Source of the DNA: Dendrophyllia cribrosa
Taxonomy: Eukaryota > Cnidaria > Anthozoa > Scleractinia > Dendrophylliidae
Reading direction: 5' to 3'
Assembly: GCA_024195265.1 (NCBI GenBank)
Contig: JAJLRJ010000002.1
Coordinates: 20,565,070-20,629,069, forward strand
DNA length: 64,000 bases
Below are positions 12,270-23,600 of this stretch, piece after piece; the first letter of the stretch is position 1; every line of letters starts with the position of its first letter. The position numbers and the translations under genes were made by a program. The notes beneath the pieces are model-generated. The model worked only from the letters and a program-made list of their open reading frames with translations. It ran no database searches and was not told the origin of the DNA.

Positions 12270-12790
12270 TTTGACTGCCGTATTTCCTCGAATAATAGCC
12301 AGGGGCGGTTATGAATTTGTTCACTCCAAAAAGAGTGGGCGATTATTGGAGGGGAGGCGATTAATCAATGGGGGTGATTATTTCAAATATTGCTCGTTGG
12401 AAGTGCTAACGTACTAATGTTCTAATTCAGAGAGCTTCAAGAAATAAAGGAAAGAGTCAAATACTAAACGTCACTATAGAAAAATAGGTCCGCAATGCGT
12501 ACATGAGTGAGCTTACCATGAAAATTTGCACAGAAATATCTAGAGACGGAATTTGTGATGTCGAAAATGTTACTGTCAAAGATATTAAGCTAAATGAGAA
12601 ATACACCATAGGCTGTCTGCCTCTGATTTTTCATAAAAACTATTTAACGATATAATGTGGTACTGTCACAGGTATGGAAGCACAACTTAAAAAATGGTTC
12701 ATTGACTGTATAACTGGTGCAAGTGTTCCAAGTCCAAGAGATGTGATAAAAACACATGTCCACCAAGCACCATTGTGGCTTGCAACTTAA
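12270..12790 (+). mobile_element. Decayed pogo/Tigger-like transposon remnant (tentative)
   Basis: 12280-12390 resembles the ends of pogo/Tigger-type elements (TATTTCCTCGAATAATAGCC, then a repeated GGCGATTAT). A short frame at 12674-12790 (MEAQLKKWFIDC, then SVPSPRDVI) resembles the helix-turn-helix/CENP-B-like start of such transposases and ends in a stop. Too short and decayed for certainty. Confidence 0.3.
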
Positions 12791-13331
12791 TGTCTCAAGA
12801 GCTTCTGTATTGGAAAAGTATCTTGGTTTGTCGAGGATGATTTTTTGTTTTGTTGGACTGGAAGATCGTTCGTTAATTTGGTATCGTTTTTGTCACACTA
12901 TGTAATGTCACTACAAGGACCGAGTTATCATCATTGTCATCATCAAAGTTATCATATTAGCAAATTTCTGAAAAAAATGTAAATCATATACAGCAGTCCC
13001 TCTGTTAAGCTGAAACCCTCAGGACCTTGAGAACCATTTCCAGTAAAGGACTGGTGAATACATATTTTGGGTTTTTGAGAAATGACCACTTAATAGAGGA
13101 AGTACTGTAACTGTGAACATGAACAAAATTCTAGATCTACCGCACATGGATTTACACAAGGATGGGTGCCTATTTGAAATAGGGGTTTATTTGAAACAGT
13201 GTCTGACAAACAAACGTGGTCGGGTTTCACATGTAAGGAGTGGTAAAACCCCATACTGACAGTAAAGATTGACACCATTTCACTCAAGGCAGGCAATGTT
13301 ATCTTTTAATCAAAATATATAAATTTAAAGA
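12791..13331. other. Intergenic, no gene recognised
   Basis: Low-complexity AT-rich DNA. The small minus-strand frame at 13090-13296 has no recognisable similarity or splice context. Confidence 0.4.
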
Positions 13332-13430
13332 TCAATTTAATAAAACTTTTACGCTTGTAGCTATTGTTTCAGAGGTCTGAAACAATAACTACACCTGTAA
13401 ATTACAGCTGTAAAAGTTTTATGAAATTGA
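13332..13430. repeat. Palindrome, about 99 bp
   Basis: TCAATTTAATAAAACTTTTAC at the left matches, as reverse complement, GTAAAAGTTTTATGAAATTGA at the right. The centre TTGTTTCAGAGGTCTGAAACAA is itself a hairpin. Probably a very small MITE. Confidence 0.7.
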
Positions 13431-13626
13431 GCCCTGGTTGGTGCTTATAGCATGTAGCTGTTTGCATACAGTATCAGCATTGCCAACAATAACAGAAAAA
13501 CATTAACATTTATTCTCAAGTTTTTTTGGAATGTAGGTAGCTGTAACAAGTATAGTTAACTTACATTTTAAACTTAGTAAGATCAACGTTTTCAAACAAC
13601 TTTTCAACGTTTTAGTGTAACTGCAC

Positions 13627-14121
13627 TTAACCCGGATTTGTGTCTCTAAAGACATTATTTGTTCTCCGAAGAGAATTCATCGTTTCCCGAAGGAAATATT
13701 TTGTTCCCAGAAGGGAATTATGTGACCCTGAGACAGGGTTATGGATTGCCAGATGTTGTACATGGAGCAATTCGCAATGCTGGACTGCACAAGTCACTCG
13801 GCGGCCATCACAGCTGTCTTTAAAACTACATCTCGGTGATTTAGGGAACCTTTTGTTGGCGAAGATTTTGTCTACACCTTCAAAACATCTGAAAAACTCT
13901 TTACGCGAAAACAATAGACACATTGCTTGAATGCTGTGCCTGATTACTGGTGCAATATAACACGAAAAATCGTAAATTTCGAGTCTCTTACCTCTCTTTC
14001 TCCAACGGCGAAAAAACGTGGTTGCTTCCACGTTCCGTGTTTTTGATATCGAAAATACGTCGTTCGTTATCCGGGATGATCCGGGATCAGTTCGCAGCAC
14101 TTCGTGTTCAACCTCGCTCAT
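13627..14121 (-). other. Open frame or possible first exon, unrecognised
   Basis: A 164-codon minus-strand frame starts MSEVEHEVLRTDPGSSR. About 43 codons in (near 13999) lies a good splice-donor match (GAGAG|gtaagag), so an alternative is a short first exon ending there. I cannot find a following exon or any family similarity. Its 3' part is the 21-bp hairpin array. Treat as unproven. Confidence 0.2.
13641..13745 (+). repeat. 21-bp tandem array of five different small hairpins
   Basis: Five 14-15-nt perfect hairpins start at 13641, 13662, 13683, 13704 and 13725, exactly 21 bp apart. They are TGTCTCTAAAGACA, TTCTCCGAAGAGAA, TTTCCCGAAGGAAA, TTCCCAGAAGGGAA and ACCCTGAGACAGGGT. Each has a 5-bp stem and a 4-5-nt loop. 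The stems differ in sequence yet stay paired. Because 21 bp is seven codons, both strands also read as heptapeptide repeats. Confidence 0.85.
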
Positions 14122-14370
14122 ATTCGCGTGTTCGTGCTCTCATCGTTCGTACGGAAATAAAAAATATCTGTTCGAGACCAGGCGCCGTGATACCGAAGAC
14201 AACCCGAAGATTGGACTACCACGGACTTACGGACACTTCCCATGACATAGAGTGAGATTACACTTCATGTAAGCTCACTCAAAAACTATATGAAACCTGT
14301 GCTTTTGCAACTTTTCTGTAAATGTAACGACATGTAATATTTCCAGCAAAAGGGGGGGGGGGGCAATTAA

Positions 14371-14528
14371 TAGAGCGTTTTCACTCACGTGACCTTCAGT
14401 CCCGTGGGACTCAAATGACAAAGGCCATGGCAGCCATGTTGGTGTTCCCAACAAAAGAAGTTAATTAAAATACTTTTGTACGGGAACACCAATATGGCAG
14501 CTATGACGTCAAGTGAAAACGCTCTATA
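14371..14528 (+). mobile_element. MITE family A, copy 3
   Basis: TAGAGCGTTTTCACT...AGTGAAAACGCTCTATA, about 95% alike by eye to the copies at 2833 and 7509. Preceded by a G homopolymer at about 14352-14363. Confidence 0.85.
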
Positions 14529-14581
14529 GTCCAGTTTCGATTCGCTATGGTCGCTGAATGAAAGCATTGAAGACGCATTTT

Positions 14582-14727
14582 TACAGGGTTAGACTCGACC
14601 TGATGTAAAATATTCACAAATTCAGGCGAGATGACCTGTTTAGAGCTCTATTGTTTAATTTTCAAATTTCACGCACTTTCTGCAGGTATTTGTGAATATT
14701 TTACATCAGGTCGAGTCTAACCCTGTA
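14582..14727. mobile_element. MITE with 40-bp perfect terminal inverted repeats
   Basis: Begins TACAGGGTTAGACTCGACCT and ends with the exact reverse complement. The arms are 40 bp with no mismatch, so the insertion is recent or the arms are constrained. Total 146 bp, non-coding. It lies 55 bp after a family A MITE. Confidence 0.8.
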
Positions 14728-15007
14728 TCAATGTGTCATTGGTGTTTGAATTCGGCGGTAATTTTAAATACGAAAATGGCTTATTGAGGGCCGGCTATGA
14801 TAAAAATAAAGACCGAACAGACTCCATTTTGTATTGGTTTGTCAGTTGTCCTGGCAAAGGCCAATTTTCCCAGTTAGAGCTGTTGACCTTTATTTTTAAA
14901 TCTTGAGTTTTCACCAGGCCTTCCTGTTTGTATAAAAACTATCATTAGATTGCCTTTTTCTGACGAGAAAAAAGGACATCCTGAAACAACACCTTTTATT
15001 ATTCGCA

Positions 15008-18000
15008 TTATATTTGCAAAGTTTGCTCAATGAGATCAACGACCCCAACGTTTCCAACTTTGTAAGCTATGTCCAGCGGGGATCTCCCCTCGGAATTCAA
15101 CGCTTTAACGTTGGCGCCATTTTTGATCAAGAGCGCTGCAACCCTGACCGCATTGCACGTTGCTGCGACATGAAGCGGGGTGTTCCCTTGCCAGTCCAGG
15201 GCTTCAGCATCCACTCCACGGTCCAGTAAGATGCTTGCAATGTCGTCTCGATCGGATTCGGCTGAACGGTGGAGCGGAGTGTTACCTTCATTATCCACAG
15301 CGCGGATATCACAGCCGTAACGAATTAACAGCTCTGCCGTGTCGCAGGTCCAACGTGATATGGTAAACCTAGAAGGGAGGCAAGAGCATCTAAAATCAAA
15401 ATCAATGAAAATAATAAAATTTCACTTCGTACAATACCGTGACTGCGGTTTGCAACTGAGTATCCAAAGTAATTTAGCGATTGCTTTGGTCTTGTATTGC
15501 TACGCTTTATGATTGGCTAAAAAATCTCGCGCCACTTTATCGACCAATCAGAAGTAAAACCAAAACCAATCGTGATTTGCCTGAACGCGTTTTCCCGCGC
15601 TTGGCGCTGGTTACATGTATTTGTTTCGAGTTCTGATTGGTTCATTGGATTGTTTGTGTCTGTTGTGATTGGTCAGAGTGATTACTTTCGTTTTGGGTTT
15701 ACGACACTCAATTGAAAATTGCTCTTGTAAAAAACTAGGAAAAACAGCACCATTTGAAAGTATTGGGGCGATCACTATGAATCCTTTAGATCCAGATACC
15801 GTGCACCTTTTCAGAACTTCTAATTTCATTGGACCTGGGTATCACGCACATGTATTGTTTACAGGGGTAGGGTCCATTGTTCTGTTGTTTGTTCTATTGT
15901 TTTCTTAGCCAATCCTGTGAGGCGTTTCGAGACGTGCATACCGCCTCTTTAGATCATGCTTAAAATTTCAAAACTCGAACAATAGAAAATGTGAGCTGCA
16001 TACAAAATATGAGCGACCCCTGCTTCATGGACACCGCGTTAATACTGACACTTTCTCTGGCTCGAAAATATTTTGTTTTTCAACACCCGCCACGAATAAA
16101 CTATTGGCTAACTATATGAGAGAGAAATTTTGAATCTGTTCACGACGGCCAATTTACTTGTCAACTCAGCTTGTACTCAGTAACGGATCTATGAGAGGAG
16201 CCAGGGAGAGCCGCCCTTCCCCCTTACATTTCTAGCCAGCGTGGCAAGCACCGGTTTATTTACAGGGCTAAATCACTCTGCTTCCCCCTCCCCCCTGATG
16301 AGGGAGTCTGGATCTGCCACTGATATCAAGTGTCCTCCTCTCCACCGACGTAGACTACGAGTTGTTCCTCATTTTTCTCGTGATTAGTCGAGTGGGCGAT
16401 CAAGCGCGAAAATCACCTCGGACAAAGAGACGCGACTCACGGGGTCAAGAAAAAATGACGCTTTTTTCTCCTCCTTCCCGCGCGTCGCGTGTCCTCACGC
16501 ACGCGATTTTTGCGCAACTCGCGTGATTGCGCGTTCGACTGTTCCTGAGAGAAAAGAGGGACTACTCGTACTTTACAACCGACGCAGCACCACAGTGTCT
16601 TTAGAAACTAACCCATTTATTCAAGACTTACTTTGCTCTGGATCGTTCACATTTGACAGCAGAGATGAGGTGTAGAGGCGTGCTTCCCTGGTTATTTCGT
16701 GCTCGTACGTCTGCACCGTTTCTTAGCAACAGTCGCACTGTTGTGGTATCAGTGATCCATTCTGCCATCAGGTGAAGTGCGCCATTGCCATCAATATCAG
16801 TTGTTCTGACGTCACACCCCTTCTCGACCAATAACGCGACAGTATGGTATTTCCACACGCATCTTCTGCAACCGTGTGCGCATTCACACTTGGCGGAGAC
16901 TGCTTTAAGAAGAGCACTTTCATTACGGTTGTTTCTTGCGGCTATGCTGCAGCCATTTTTTAACAGGAGTTCAGCGGTGCTTGTGTTTCGATGATTTACC
17001 GCTAAATGAAGCGCTGTATTCCCTTCATTATCTACATCGTGAGCATCGGCGCCCTTCTGAATCAAAGTCTGGGAAATTTTGCGGTTTCCTCTAAGCCCAG
17101 CTGAATAGTGTAAAGCTGAGCGACCTAACTTATCCTTGACTAGTATATCAGCATTGTTGTCAATCAAGAATTTCACAATAAGCTCGGGCCTGCGAGAGAA
17201 TCTTATTGCGCGCATTAACGGTGTGCATCCCTCCAAATCGACAGCGTTTATTTTACTGTTATGTTGAATAAGCTGCTCTACAAGTTTTACTGAAGAGCAT
17301 TCACACGCCATGTGCAGCTCGGTTCGCCCTTTGGGGTCAGTCACGTCAACTTTGCTTCCAAATTCAAACAATAATCCAGCGATGGCGATGCTGATTCGGT
17401 CGTCGCTAAGAAACTTATGAAGACTGGCGTAGACATTATGAAGTGGCGTGTACCCTTCCCCATCCATCAAGTTTACATCTGCGCCGTGTTTCAGCAGTAA
17501 AACAGCAATTTCAATATGCCCTTCACTTACAGCTAAACAAAGTGTCGTGTGATTAGCACCATCTCGTGCATTGACGTCACTGCCATATCGCACTAATACT
17601 TCCACCATCTTGATATCGCCGTAAGAGCAAGCTATGTGTAAAGGCGTCTGTCCATCACAGTCTGTGGCTTCAAGATCAACACCTTGCTGTAATAGCAGCT
17701 CAGCAAGAGTTGTTTTGCCGTTCTGTGCTGCGATGTGAAGTGGTGTTAATAGAATTTCATTTGCAGCGTTCAGCTCAGCACCGTGGTGTAAAAGTAACGG
17801 CACTACGTCATCACTGCAGTATGCCACAGCAAGGGCCAACGGTTGATCGCCTGTCACTTCCTCAGCGTTCAGATCTGCGCCATTTTGAATCAACAACTTG
17901 GCGATTTCCGCATAGCCTTCTTGGGCGGCGAAATGTAGCGGAGTTTTTCGGTTTATGTCACTTGCATTCACGTTTGCCCCTTGATGTATTAGTTGTCTCG

Positions 18001-20295
18001 CTGCCTCTTTCTGGTCATAGATCACTGACATGAACAATGGCGCCTGCCCTTCCTGGTCACGTGCGTGCACGTTGGCGCCTCTTTCTATCAATAACGTCAC
18101 CATTGCAACCTGTCCTTCTTGTGCAGCATAATGTACAGCTGTTCTTCCAAAAATGTCATGTGCGTTAACTTCACTGCCGTAGCGAAGTAGCAGCTCGGTG
18201 GTTTCTCGGTGATTTGCAAATGAAGACAAAAACAATGGCGTCTTGCCCGAGGCTCTGGCGTCCACGTGACTTCCCTTCTGAAGCAGAAGTCGGACTAAGT
18301 CAGTGTAACCTTTAACAGCTGCCAAGTGAAGTGCAGTAAAACCCATTTGCTCTGCAGTGTGAACACTGCTACCTTGTCCCAGAAGAAACTCGACTGTTTC
18401 GTAATGCCCTCTTTCCGTTGCCAACATCAAAGGTGTGTAACCGCTAGACGACCTTGAATGAACACTAGCGCCGTGTTCAATGAGGATTGCCGCTGTCTTG
18501 GTGTGACCGTGCTGTGATGCGAAATGCAATGACGTCATTCCTCTATCAGTAACGTCATTGACACTGGATCCAGCTTCTATTAACACTAGAACATTTCTCG
18601 TTCGACCATTCACAGCCGCGTAATGAAGCGCCTTCATTTCGCTTTTATCTTTTGCGTTTATATTCGCTCCTCTATCGATAAGAAGTTCAGCGAAAATCGT
18701 TGTGTTACGAGCAACTGCGAGCATCAACGGCGTGACTCGAATAGCGTCGCGTGACACTTCATTTGGGTCAGAGCCGAGATCTAGAAGTCTCCTGACATGT
18801 TCCCACTTGCCCCTTCTAGCCGCGATAAGCAATAGAGATTTGGACTGGAACTCTAGGAATATATTTTGCAGAATATTGTGAATCTTCTGGTGTTGGCTAC
18901 TCTGAAATGCAGCACAGATTTCCAAAGCATTCTGTCCTGCACACGATGCATAACTTTCAGTAATAATGGATATTGCAATGGCGTTGTCCAGTTTCCCTGG
19001 GCTGTAACTTGTTATTATTTGGACAGTTTCCAAGTCACCTTCTATGCAAGCGGCGTGTAGTAGGCTCAAGCCACCGCGACAATTTGTGGCCGTTGCAGCC
19101 TGGAAAGCTAATGATCGTAAAGTCATCTGAAAAAAGACAAAAAAGTAATTTCCAGCACTCGGCACTAGACCATGATAACAAGTTATTACTGTGATGTAAC
19201 AACTACGCGATAGCTTTACGTGTTTATGTTTGCTCGTCACGCAACAACGATACAGTCGATTTCGCTAAGTCACACAATAACAACAACAATTTTTATTTTG
19301 GTATTCCCATTTGTATACACGGTATTACCCAAAATTAACTGAATTAAAAAATAAATAGATCGATGTATAAACAGCAATGATATTAATAGTATATTATAAA
19401 ATAAGAAAAACTGTAACCTTACATGTCGGCTCTCATTCTACATGTCATGCATTCAAAAACAAAAGCAGCAGTTGATCGACAAATAAAGGGATCAACACTG
19501 TTGAAAAGAAATAGTATTTTAGAAGTGTTATCTTGGCTATTGAAGCGGTTGTATTTTTTATTTATTTCGTGAAAAATTTTCTTGCGTATTTTTTCATAAA
19601 AGGTGTAGGAGAAAAGAAAGTGAGATTCATTTTCAACTTCATCTGAATGGCAGAAAGAACAGATTCTAAGATTTTCTGGGGTCTTTCAAGTCATTCAGCT
19701 TCCATTGCAAATTTTATTCGCTGTTTTCTTTATACTGATAAAAAATTAGCTCCCGAAGTGTGTTTGCTAATTTACTATTGTTTTCTTCTTATTTTATTTT
19801 ACAAATTCACCAAGAAAAATTTTGCAAACGTGACCTAACCTAATGTGTCACGTTGCGTGACTGGGTGCAATGATTTGGAAATGGGAGCTGCAAAATCGCG
19901 TTCACTAACGAAAATCAAGTCAGAAATTATCTGTGGTGATGGTTATATTTGAAAAGACAGTAAGTCTGTACGTTTTCTAAAACAAAACAAAACAAAAACC
20001 CAACGACGTGCGATGAAACGCGTTTGGACATAAAATACCCGGGCTTCTTTGTTTTGTTACCCAAACAGAACCCACGGCAAAATAAATAAATTCCTGAATA
20101 GCTAGGACTTTAATATCTGTTATGTCTAGTGGAAATTAAGAATATAGTTAAGATCGTTCAAAGCAAATATTAAGCAAATAAAGGTTTCATCTTCATTACG
20201 TTCCGGTACGATTCAACAAACAACTCTCAGAGAACTTTTAATAGAAGATTCGTTCTTACCGTCTGTGTATCAGCTATCATATTATTCCCCTCCAT
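15008..20295 (-). CDS. Ankyrin-repeat protein, three exons, about 963 residues
   Basis: Exons on the minus strand: 20295-20260 (MEGNNMIADTQT), 19126-16632 and 15368-15008. They sum to 2892 nt, 964 codons with the stop. The splice sites fit: donor ACG|gtaaga, acceptor tttttcag|ATG, donor GCAAA|gtaagt, acceptor cttctag|G. The protein is about 26 ankyrin units of 33 residues in a row with no other domain: no membrane span, death domain, kinase or signal peptide. Such proteins are soluble scaffolds, but no partner can be inferred. Two units carry insertions: one has a Cys cluster (KCECAHGCRRCVWKYH) and the next but one adds about 13 residues across the last intron. ATG 19126 is an alternative start. 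The gene is divergent from the NHL gene at 20634. Confidence 0.88.
15441..15726. mobile_element. MITE family C, copy 1
   Basis: Shares most of its length with 36275-36544: GATTGCTTTGGT, ATTGCTACGCTTT, ATTGGCTAAAAAAT, AACCAATCAGAAGTAAAACC near the middle, and a right end CTCAATTGAAAAnTGCTCT complementary to the left end. It is in the last intron of the ankyrin gene. The repeated ATTGG/CCAAT words come from the element and should not be read as promoter CCAAT boxes. Confidence 0.75.
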
Positions 20296-20633
20296 GCTTT
20301 GATGTTTGTTATTTCTTTGAGGTTGGAGTGTTAAATACAGTGCGCTATTCTTATGCAGGAAGCATTTGAGACATCATTTTTGCCAAATTGTTACTTATAT
20401 CATCACATTCGCGCAGGCATCTCGTTGTTTTCGCATCCGAGCAAAGACTGGGTTCAGAATGCCCACAGGTGGCCCAAGCTCACCATCAGATTACCGGGAC
20501 AATGGTCACCACGTCCCGTTACCCGACAATGAGCTTGGACCACCTGTGGACTGCCGAATCCCATGAACACGTCTGAATGCGTATATTGTAAATATTTATT
20601 GCCATTAGACTCATTAGCAAGCCTTGGGGGAAA
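20296..20633. promoter_or_regulatory. Probable bidirectional promoter between the ankyrin and NHL genes
   Basis: The two predicted start codons face away from each other across only 338 bp, so both 5' UTRs and both promoters must lie here or in upstream exons. Arms 20463-20482 and 20530-20549 (CCACAGGTGGCCCAAGCTCA and its complement, one mismatch) form an inverted repeat. A smaller one (CGGGAC/GTCCCG) lies inside it. No clear TATA box. Promoter function is inferred from position. Confidence 0.45.
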
Positions 20634-23600
20634 ATGAAAACAAACATGGCGTTTTCAACTGAGCTTGGACTAATTATAATTCTTGTAAGCACTGGTTTGG
20701 CACAGGATATAGGTAAGAACACCGTGAATGTATGTCAAGCCATGACAAAAGTGGGTTGAGTTCAAAATCACCCATCGAGATTATAATAATTAATCGATGT
20801 GTGAGATTAGGAAATCAATAAACGAACATTCGGAATAAGAAATTACTGACATTACTATGCGAGATTTGGAAATAAAACCACTGTACGAGAATAAGCAATT
20901 AATAATCGGGAATGAAAAACTGCCATACGAGAATACGAATTCATCAATCGGAATATCAATCGAGAATTAAAAAAAGAGTGATGCGAGATATTGTACTTGT
21001 AGAGAGTCAGAGTAGAGAGTTGAAGTTTGTCTCAGTCAAGGCTGTGATTTTAGCATCCATTCGCGTCGCTTTATAGATGCGTAGATCTCGATGTGTATAA
21101 TTTCTCTGTTGGCAATTTTGACAGTCTAGCAACTTTTTTGTTAATGCCACTATTTAATTCAGGCTCAGGGGATATATCCTAATTTCAGGTTTTAGAGAGG
21201 GGGGCTTATTTTAAATCTTAAAACACCGTTTTCTTCATTCAGCAGTCTGACTTCCCCTTTAGCACCTTTGAACACAAAAATGGTTTCTTTTCCCCTCCAT
21301 CAGCAGTTGCAGCAAGGCAAACTGTTTTTTTGCCTTTTCGTGGCCAGTGGCCGTGAGATTCACAGAATGTTCACCGCGTTGCTCTATGGTAGTGTTGGAT
21401 ATTTGAGTGTATATTTGTTTAAACAAACCAACTTGGCCACATGAAGTGGATTCGTAATAGGGAATAGGAGGGACTAATTACAAAATATCATGTCCCCAAA
21501 AAGGGGGTGGGGGGTGGGGCTATTAGAGGAGGGGGGGGGGGGTGTAATACAAAAACCAATCTCCAAACAGGGGGCTTATTGTAACACTCCCTCATGTCAA
21601 AGTCCGCGATAGTCGGACAAATTCTTGTCCACAATTGACAAAAAAAGGTTTAAAAAAATGTTTCAAAATAGTTTCTTCATCAGACTGGAATTGCCAATAG
21701 ACCCTATTCAATTAAATGGCGGCTGGTTTATTATTCTTTTATATTCATGCTAATCAGCCCAACTAGCCTCGTTAGCATGTGCAAAATTCAAAAGAATTTT
21801 TGCTCTAAAATGAGGCTAGTTGGGCTGATTAGCATGAATATAAAAGAATAAATAAATCGGCCGCCATTTATGAATAGGGTCTATATGATGGAACTCGAAC
21901 TTGCACTTGGCCTAGTGAGCAAGTCTCCTAAAAACGGGATAATCAGCACACAAAGATTTGACTGATTCAACTACGCCATTTGTTTGAATATATGTGGAAC
22001 ATCCTGAATATGTTGCTGGAGTTGTTGATCTGCCATTTAGGGACCGTTCATTATTTATGGGAGGGGGGTGGGGAGGATGGGTGAGAAATTAACAAATTTT
22101 CCATTTTTTTTCATGTCCCCCCCTTTGTAAATCTGGATTTTTTCAGGTCCCCCCTGTTCTGTTGGGGAAGAATTTCAGTACCCCCCCCCCCCCCCAACTA
22201 TTAATCTGATTTCTATAAAATAAAAGTTGTATTGTATGTATCCATACCGTATTTTTGTGGGGGCGCGAGGATGTAGTGGCTAGCGTGTTGGTTTTCAGAT
22301 CTATAAAGTAGGTGAAAATTTGGGGGTGAACGTATTGCTGTCTTGATATTAAAAACTGTGCTTCTTATAATATCATATTTAGTTTTAAGCATATAGGTGT
22401 AAATTTGGGATATGATGGGCCTGGGGTACGATGGGAATGAGGATATGATGGGAATGCAGATATGGAGGAGACATAAACCTGTATAAACCAGACATAATCT
22501 AGTATAAACCAGACATAAAAGCAATAAAACCATAACATGTTGTAACAGGAAATGAAAAAAAGTTTAGAATAATTTTCAGTAAATTTATTAATTTTTGACT
22601 CTTGTGTGGTTTTCTTTATCGAAGCAATTCAACCACTTGGTCCACTGTGCATTTGAAGAACTAGAGTTAAGACTTTAATAGTTGTTTATTACTATCACAA
22701 CCAAGATTCAGCTGGGCTATATAAACATTTATTGCAATATACAAAACCACTGCTACTGAGCAACTGAGCAACCCAGAAACCGGGAGTGGTGCACGTGGGT
22801 GGGTTGACTCACTTACAAGGATGACAAGGGACGAACTGATAACTACAAGATACTACTAACATTATGTCCACATAGCAGATAAGGAAAATTCCTTTGGCTA
22901 GGGTTACAAATACTAATTAATACTTTTAACGTCAATCACTAAAACCCTCAACAACAACAACAAAACACTTTATTAAATAACAAATATTGATTTTAATAGT
23001 ACCTACCCACAAATAGTTGAGAAACTAGTCGAGGTTTAATACTGTTACAATCCAGTAATACTGTATGTTTAATGGTGGGTTAAAACTTTAAGTTGTCGTG
23101 TACAATTATGGAAGTACCAAATAAAGAAATTAAAATTATAAATCATGCTCCTTGACTGCACCAAAATACTGTGCAAGGCTGTGCTCTTAGAAGAATCATA
23201 GAGAGCCCAAAGGCTCCCAGCCATGAAATCTGGGGTGCCCCGCTCTTATTGGTACACTGTAGTTATGTTTTTGCTTTTTTATTTAAGACATCGTCTGTTT
23301 AAAATTTCAAGACCCCCCTCCATAACAAAAAAATTTCCCCAGGAACCCCCCCCTTTTGCAGTGGCCAAAATTTCAGGTCCCCCCATTTTCTCACCCATCC
23401 CCCCCCCCCTCCCATAAATAATGAACGGTCCCTTAATTTGTGCACATATCCCATCAACATGCACTTTGCTGACTAGTTGTTGCTCGCTGCCTCCCTAAGA
23501 TCTAATCAACAGTCTCAAATGATTTCTGAATTTTGATATGTAGTACGTGTGATTATCTCACATCACTCTTTTTCTCGACTGATGATTCCTATTCTCGAAA

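Noticed and set aside
17710..18033. 107-codon plus-strand frame within the ankyrin gene
   Set aside because: Antisense shadow of the ankyrin repeats.
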